NCBI GenBank assembly: GCA_037893225.1
Contig: JAZGUH010000449.1
Coordinates: 248,001 to 312,000, forward strand
Direction: 5' to 3'
Length of the DNA stretch: 64,000 nucleotides
Source of the DNA: Hippasteria phrygiana
Taxonomy: Eukaryota; Echinodermata; Asteroidea; Valvatida; Goniasteridae
Shown: positions 57,886 through 64,000 of the stretch, in pieces
Position numbering within the stretch: position 1 is the first letter of the stretch
How the letters are laid out: each line of letters starts with the position of its first letter
Notes under the pieces: model-generated
The model's database searches: none
The model's input: only the letters and a program-made list of their open reading frames with translations
What the model was told of the DNA's origin: nothing
Position numbers and translations under genes: made by a program

Positions 57886-60800
57886 GTCAAACAATCCACA
57901 AGGGCAACTGACTAGGTAAATTTGAATACAAAAGTTAACAAAGAAACTAGCAGGAGCAGGACTCGAACCTCCGACCTCCGGAACCTTACCGGCGCTCTAC
58001 CAACTGAGCTACCTTGCTCTATGTTGGCGGTCTCCCAAATTGTTAGTATCTTTGTTCTGGAGGGCGCTAGTCAGAAGTCATCAACCCAGAATGCCGTATA
58101 GCCAGGGATCACACCCAAGTTTACGATACAACCTGGGAAGCGACATTGTGGGGATCACTCAATAAGGATACGACTTTTCAACAGATAATACGTCAAACAA
58201 TCCACAAGGGAAACTGACTAGGTAAATTTGAATACATTTTGAAAGTGAACAAAAAATCTGGCAGGAGCGGGATTCCAACCTCCGACCTCCGGAACCGTAC
58301 CGGCGCCCTACTAACTGGGCTATCTTGCCCTATGTTGGCGGTCTCCCAAATTGTCGGTATCTTTGTTCTGGTCGACGCTAGTCAGAAGTCATCAACCCAG
58401 AATGCCGTATAGCTAGGGATCACACCCAAGTTTACGATACAACCTGGGAAGCGACATTGTGGGGATCACTCAATAAGGATACGACTTTTTAACTGATAAT
58501 TCGTCAAACAATTCACAAGGGAAACTGACTAGGTAAATTTTAAAACATTCTGAAAGTTAACAAAGAAACTGGCCGGAGCGGGATTCGAACCTCCGACTTC
58601 CGGAATCGTACCGGCGCTCTACCAACTGAGCTATCTTGCCCTATCTTGGCGGTCTCCCAAATCTTCAGTATCTTTGTTCGGGTGGGCGCTAATCAGAAGT
58701 CATCAACCCAGAATGCCGTATAGCCAGGGATCACACCCAAGTTTACGATACAACCTGGGAAGCGACATTGCCGGGATCACTCAATGAGGAGACGACTTTT
58801 TAACTGATAATTCGTCAAACAATTCACAAGGGAAACTGACTAGGTAAATTATAAAACATTTTGAAAGTGAACAAAGAAACTGGCAGGAACGGGATTCGAA
58901 CCTCCGACTTCCGGAATCGTACCGGCGCTCTACCAACTGAGCTATCTTGCCCTATCTTGGCGGTCTCCCAAATCGTCAGTATCTTTGTTCGGGAGGGCGC
59001 TAATCAGAAGTCATCAACCCAGAATGCCGTATAGCCAGGGATCACACCCAAGTTTACGATACAACCTGGGAAGCGACATTGCCGGGATCACTCAATGAGG
59101 AGACGACTTTCTAATATATATTTCGTCAAACAATCCACAAGGGCAACTGACTAGGTAAATTTGAATACAAAAGTTAACAAAGAAACTAGCAGGAGCAGGA
59201 CTCGAACCTCCGACCTCCGGAACCTTACCGGCGCTCTACCAACTGAGCTACCTTGCTCTATGTTGGCGGTCTCCCAAATTGTTAGTATCTTTGTTCTGGA
59301 GGGCGCTAGTCAGAAGTCATCCACCCAGAATGCCGTATAGCCAGGGATCACACCCAAGTTTACGATACAACCTGGGAAGCGACATTGTGGGGATCACTCA
59401 ATAAGGATACGACTTTTCAACAGATAATTCGTCAAACAATCCACAAGGGAAACTGACTAGGTAAATTTGAATACATTTTGAAAGTGAACAAAAAATCTGG
59501 CAGGAGCGGGATTCCAACCTCCGACCTCCGGAACCGTACCGGCGCCCTACTAACTGGGCTATCTTGCCCTATGTTGGCGGTCTCCCACATTGTCAGTATC
59601 TTTGTTATGGTGGGCGCTAATCAGAAGTCATCAACCCAGAATGCCGTATAACTAGGGATCACACCCAATTTTACGATACAACCTGGGAAGCGACATTGTG
59701 GGGATCACTCAATGAGGATACGACTTTTTAACTGATAATTCGTCAAACAATCCACAAGGGAAACTGACTAGGTAAATTTGAATACAAAAGTGAACAAAGG
59801 AACTAGCAGGAACGGGATTCGAACCTCCGACTTCCGGAATCGTACCGGCGCTCTACCAACTGAGCTATCTTGCCCTATGTTGGCGGTCTCCCAAATTGTC
59901 GGTATCTTTGTTCGGGTGGGCGCTAATCAGAAGTCATCAACCCAGAATGCCGTATAGCCAGGGATCACACCCAAGTTTACGATACAACCTGGGGAGCGAC
60001 ATTGTAGGGATCACTCAATAAGGATACGACTTTTTAACTGATAATTCGTCAAACAATCCACAAAGGAAACTGACTAGGTAAATTTGAATACATTTTGAAA
60101 GTGAACAAAAAACTGGCAGGAGCGGGATTCGAACCTCCGACCTCCGGAACCGTACCGGCGCTCTACCAACTGGGCTATCTTGCCCCTATGTTGGCGGTCT
60201 CCCAAATTGTCGGTATCTTTGTTCTGGTGGGCGCTAGTCAGAAGTCATCAACCCAGAATGCCGTATAACTAGGGATCACACCCAATTTTACAATACAACC
60301 TGGGAAGCGACATTGTGGGGATCACTTAATGAGGATACGACTTTTTAACTGATAATTCGTCAAACAATCCACAAGGGAAACTGACTAGGTAAATTTGAAT
60401 ACAAAAGTGAACAAAGAAACTAGCAGGAGCGGGATTCCAACCTCCGACTTCCGGAATCGTACCGGCGCTCTACCAACTGAGCTATCTTGCCCTATCTTGG
60501 CGGTCTCCCAAATCGTCAGTATCTTTGTTCGGGTGGGCGCTAATCAGAAGTCATCAACCCAGAATGCCGTATAGCCAGGGATCACACCCAAGTTTACAAT
60601 ACAACCTTTGAAGCGACATTGTGGGGATCACTCAATGAGGAGACGACTTCTTAAATTATAATTCGTCAAACAATCCGCAAGGGAAACTGACTAGGTAAAT
60701 TTGAATACAAAACTGAACAAAGAAACTAGCAGGAGCAGGATTCGAACCTCCGACTTCCGGAATCGTACCGGCGCTCTACCAACTGAGCTATCTTGCCCTA

Positions 60801-63800
60801 TCTTGGCGGTCTCCCAAATCGTCAGTATCTTTGTTCTGGAGGGCGCTAGTCAGAAGTCATCAACCCAGAATGCCGCATAGCCAGGGATCACACCCAAGTT
60901 TACGATACAACCTGGGAAGCGACATTGCCGGGATCACTCAATGAGGAGACGACTTTTTAAATTATAATTCGTCAAACAATCCACAAGGGAAACTGACTAG
61001 GTTAATTTGAATACAAAAGTTTACAAAGAAACTAGCAGGAGCAGGATTCGAACCTCCGACCTCCGGAACCTTACCGGCGCTCTACCAACTGAGCTACCTT
61101 GCCCTATGTTGGCGGTCTCCCAAATTGTCGGTATCTTTGTTCTGGAGGGCGCTAGTCAGAAGTCATCAACCCAGAATGCCGCATAGCCAGGGATCACACC
61201 CAAGTTTACGATACAACCTGGGAAGCGACATTGCCGGGATCACTCAATGAGGAGACGACTTTTTAAATTATAATTCGTCAAACAATCCACAAGGGAAACT
61301 GACTAGGTTAATTTGAATACAAAAGTTTACAAAGAAACTAGCAGGAGCAGGATTCGAACCTCCGACCTCCGGAACCTTACCGGCGCTCTACCAACTGAGC
61401 TACCTTGCCCTATGTTGGCGGTCTCCCAAATTGTCGGTATCTTTGTTCTGGAGGGCGCTAGTCAGAAGTCATCAACCCAGAATGCCGTTAAACGGGGGAT
61501 CACACCCAATTTTACTATACAACATGGGAAGCGACATTGTGGATATCACTCAATGAGGATACGACTTTTTATCTGATAATTCGTCAAACAATCCACAAGG
61601 GAAACTGACTAGGTAAATTTGAATACAAAAGTGAACAAAGAAACTACCAGAAGCGGGATTTGAACCTCCGACTTCCGGAACCGTACCGGCGCTCTACCAA
61701 CTGAGCTATCTTGTCCTATGTTGGCGGTCTCCCAAATTGTCGGTATCTTTGTTTGGGTGGGCGCTAGTCAGAAGTCATAAACCCAGAATGCCGTATAGCT
61801 AGGGATCAAATCAATTTTACAATACAACCTGGGAAGCGACATTGTGGGGATCACTCAATGAGGATGCGACTTTTTAACTGATAAAATCGTCAAACAATCC
61901 ACAAGGGAAACTGACTAGGTAAATTTGAATACAAAAGTGAACAAAGAAACTAGCAGGAGCGGGATTCGAACCTCCGACCTCCGGAATCGTACCGGCGCTC
62001 TACCAACTGAGCTATCTTGCCCTATGTTGGCGGTCTCCCAAATTGTCGGTATCTTTGTTCGGGTGGGCGCTAATCAGAAGTCATCAACCCAGAATGCCGT
62101 ATAGCCAGGGATCACACCCACGTTTACGATACAACCTGGGGAGCGACATTGTAGGGATCACTCAATAAGGATACGACTTTTTAACTGATAATTCGTCAAA
62201 CAATCCACAAAGGAAACTGACTAGGTAAATTTGAATACATTTTGAAAGTGAACAAAAAACTGGCAGGAGCGGGATTCGAACCTCCGACCTCCGGAACCGT
62301 ACCGGAGCACTACCAACTGGGCTATCTTGCCCCTATGTTGGCGGTCTCCCAAATTGTCGGTATCTTTGTTCTGGTGGGCGCTAGTCAGAAGTCATCAACC
62401 CAGAATGCCGTATAACTAGGGATCACACCCAATTTTACAATACAACCTGGGAAGCGACATTGTGGGGATCACTTAATGAGGATACGACTTTTTAACTGAT
62501 AATTCGTCAAACAATCCACAAGGGAAACTGACTAGGTAAATTTGAATACAAAAGTGAACAAAGAAACTAGCAGGAGCGGGATTCGAACCTCCGACTTCCG
62601 GAATCGTACCGGCGCTCTACCAACTGAGCTATCTTGCCCTATCTTGGCGGTCTCCCAAATCGTCAGTATCTTTGTTCTGGTGGGCGCTAATCAGAAGTCA
62701 TCAACCCAGAATGCCGTATAGCCAGGAATCACACCCAACTTTACGATACAACCTGGGAAGCGACATTGCCGGGATCACTCAATGAGGATACCACTTTTTA
62801 ACTGATAATTCGTCAGATAGTCCACAAGGGAAACTGACTAGGTAAATTTGAATACAAAAGTGAACAAAGAAACTAGCAGGAGCGGGATTCGAACCTCCGA
62901 CTTCCAGGATCGTACCGGCGCTCTACCAACTGAGCTATCTTGCACTATCTTAGCGGTCTCCCAAATCGTCAGTATCTTTGTTCTGGTGGGCGCTAATCAG
63001 ATCAGAAGTCATCAACCCAGAATGCCGTATAGCCAGGGATCACACCCAAGTTTACGATACAACCTGGGAAGCGACATTGCCGGGATCACTCAATGAGGAG
63101 ACGACTTTTTAAATTATAATTCGTCAAACAATCCACAAGGGAAACTGACTAGGTAAATTTGAATACAAAAGTTAACAAAGAAACTAGCAGGAGCAGGATT
63201 CGAACCTCCGACCTCCGGAACCTTACCGGCGCTCTACCAACTGAGCTACCTTGCCCTATGTTGGCGGTCTCCCAAAGTGTCGGTATCTTTGTTCTGGTGG
63301 GCGCTAGTCAGAAGTCATCAACCCAGAATGCCGTTAAACGGGGGATCACACCCAATTTTACGATACAACCTGGGAAGCGACATTGCCGGGATCACTCAAT
63401 GAGGATACGACTTTTTAACTGATAATTCGTCAAACAATCCACAAGGGAAACTGACTAGGTAAATTTGAATACAAAAGTGAACAAAGAAACTAGCAGGAGC
63501 GGGATTCGAACATCCGACTTCCGTAATCGTACCGGCGCTCTTCCAACTGAGCTATCTTGTCCTATGTTGGCGGTCTCCCAAATTGTCGGTATCTTTGTTC
63601 TGGTGGGCGCTAGTCAGAAGTCATCAACCCAGAATGCCGTATAGCTAGGGATCACACCCAAGTTTACGATACAACCTGGGAAGCGACATTGTGGGAATCA
63701 CTCAATAAGGATACGACTTTTTAACTGATAATTCGTCAAACAATTCACAAGGGAAACTGACTAGGTCAATTATAAAACATTTTGAAAGTGAACAAAGAAA

Positions 63801-64000
63801 CTGGCCGGAGCGGGATTCGAACCTCCGACTTCCGGAATCGTACCGGCGCTTTACCAACTGAGCTATCTTGCCCTATCTTGGCGGTCTCCCAAATCGTCAG
63901 TATCTTTGTTCGGGTGGGCGCTAATCAGAAGTCATCAACCCAGAATGCCGTATAGCCACGGATCACACCCAAGTTTACAATAGAACCTGGGAAGCGACAT
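57886..64000 (-). repeat. tRNA-like tandem satellite array, right block
   Basis: Monomers resume after the Penelope insertion and run to the end of the window. The segment from 57.9 to 59.1 kb is a near copy of 54.2-55.4 kb, showing that the array was duplicated around the insertion site. Variants with CCGTTAAACGGGGGATC near 61.5 and 63.3 kb mark another recent duplication. Several monomers carry an A6 run next to the tRNA-like part. No genes are seen. Confidence 0.93.
60115..60184 (-). pseudogene. tRNA-like segment with intact A and B boxes and a T6 run just downstream (representative copy)
   Basis: On the minus strand this copy has the A box TAGCCCAGTTGG and the B box GGTTCGAATCC, both fitting the RNA polymerase III consensus. 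Six T residues (plus-strand A run at 60107-60112) lie two bases after its 3' end, a normal polymerase III terminator. The loop is TACGGTT, which lacks the universal U33, and the T stem has two mismatches, so a functional tRNA is unlikely. It is among the copies best placed to be transcribed as a short RNA. Confidence 0.5.

Overview
The window looks like nuclear DNA of a multicellular animal, most likely an aquatic invertebrate; the phylum cannot be fixed from the sequence. The evidence is a very long tandem satellite with no host genes, a Polinton/Maverick-type self-synthesising DNA transposon (an endogenous virus-like element), a Tc1/mariner remnant and a Penelope-like retroelement. No single-copy host gene is visible.

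Layout. Positions 1-35475, 50951-55397 and 57886-64000 are one tandem array of ~296-311 bp monomers. Each monomer carries a 70-nt tRNA-like sequence on the minus strand with recognisable RNA polymerase III A and B boxes. From total length divided by unit length there are roughly 150 monomers. They are organised into higher-order repeats of 1,231, 2,454 and 2,465 bp and a larger duplication offset by 6,698-7,320 bp. All short ORFs in these stretches are repeat shadows.

Positions 35482-50944 hold a 15.46-kb Polinton-like element with ~228-bp terminal inverted repeats and a 6-bp target duplication (TCGGTA). Exact empty sites occur in neighbouring monomers. Rightward genes are the protein-primed type-B DNA polymerase, a 578-aa tail-anchored protein and a right-hand cluster of small and medium membrane or coiled-coil proteins. 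Leftward genes are three tandem paralogues of a probable minor capsid-type protein and a D,D35E integrase. Almost every gene starts directly after a TA-rich TAAAATG-like motif with very short spacers. The element is damaged. The polymerase is split by an 851-bp palindromic mariner insertion and an in-frame TGA. The DNA-packaging ATPase survives only as its C-terminal half, fused to the start of an unrelated gene. No intact ATPase, maturation protease or recognisable large capsid gene is present.

Positions 55412-57871 hold a 5'-truncated Penelope-like element (minus strand; reverse transcriptase plus GIY-YIG endonuclease) flanked by a 14-bp target duplication. An empty paralogous site lies near 59.1 kb.

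How the genes may work together: polymerase and inverted repeats for replication, integrase for insertion, capsid-type proteins for particle building, and an unusually large group of membrane-anchored proteins. One of the latter has a YPxL motif and a downstream -1 frame with PPxY and PSAP motifs, which would fit a membrane-containing or ESCRT-budding particle. That last point is inference. Family resemblances are from memory of protein patterns, not from a search.
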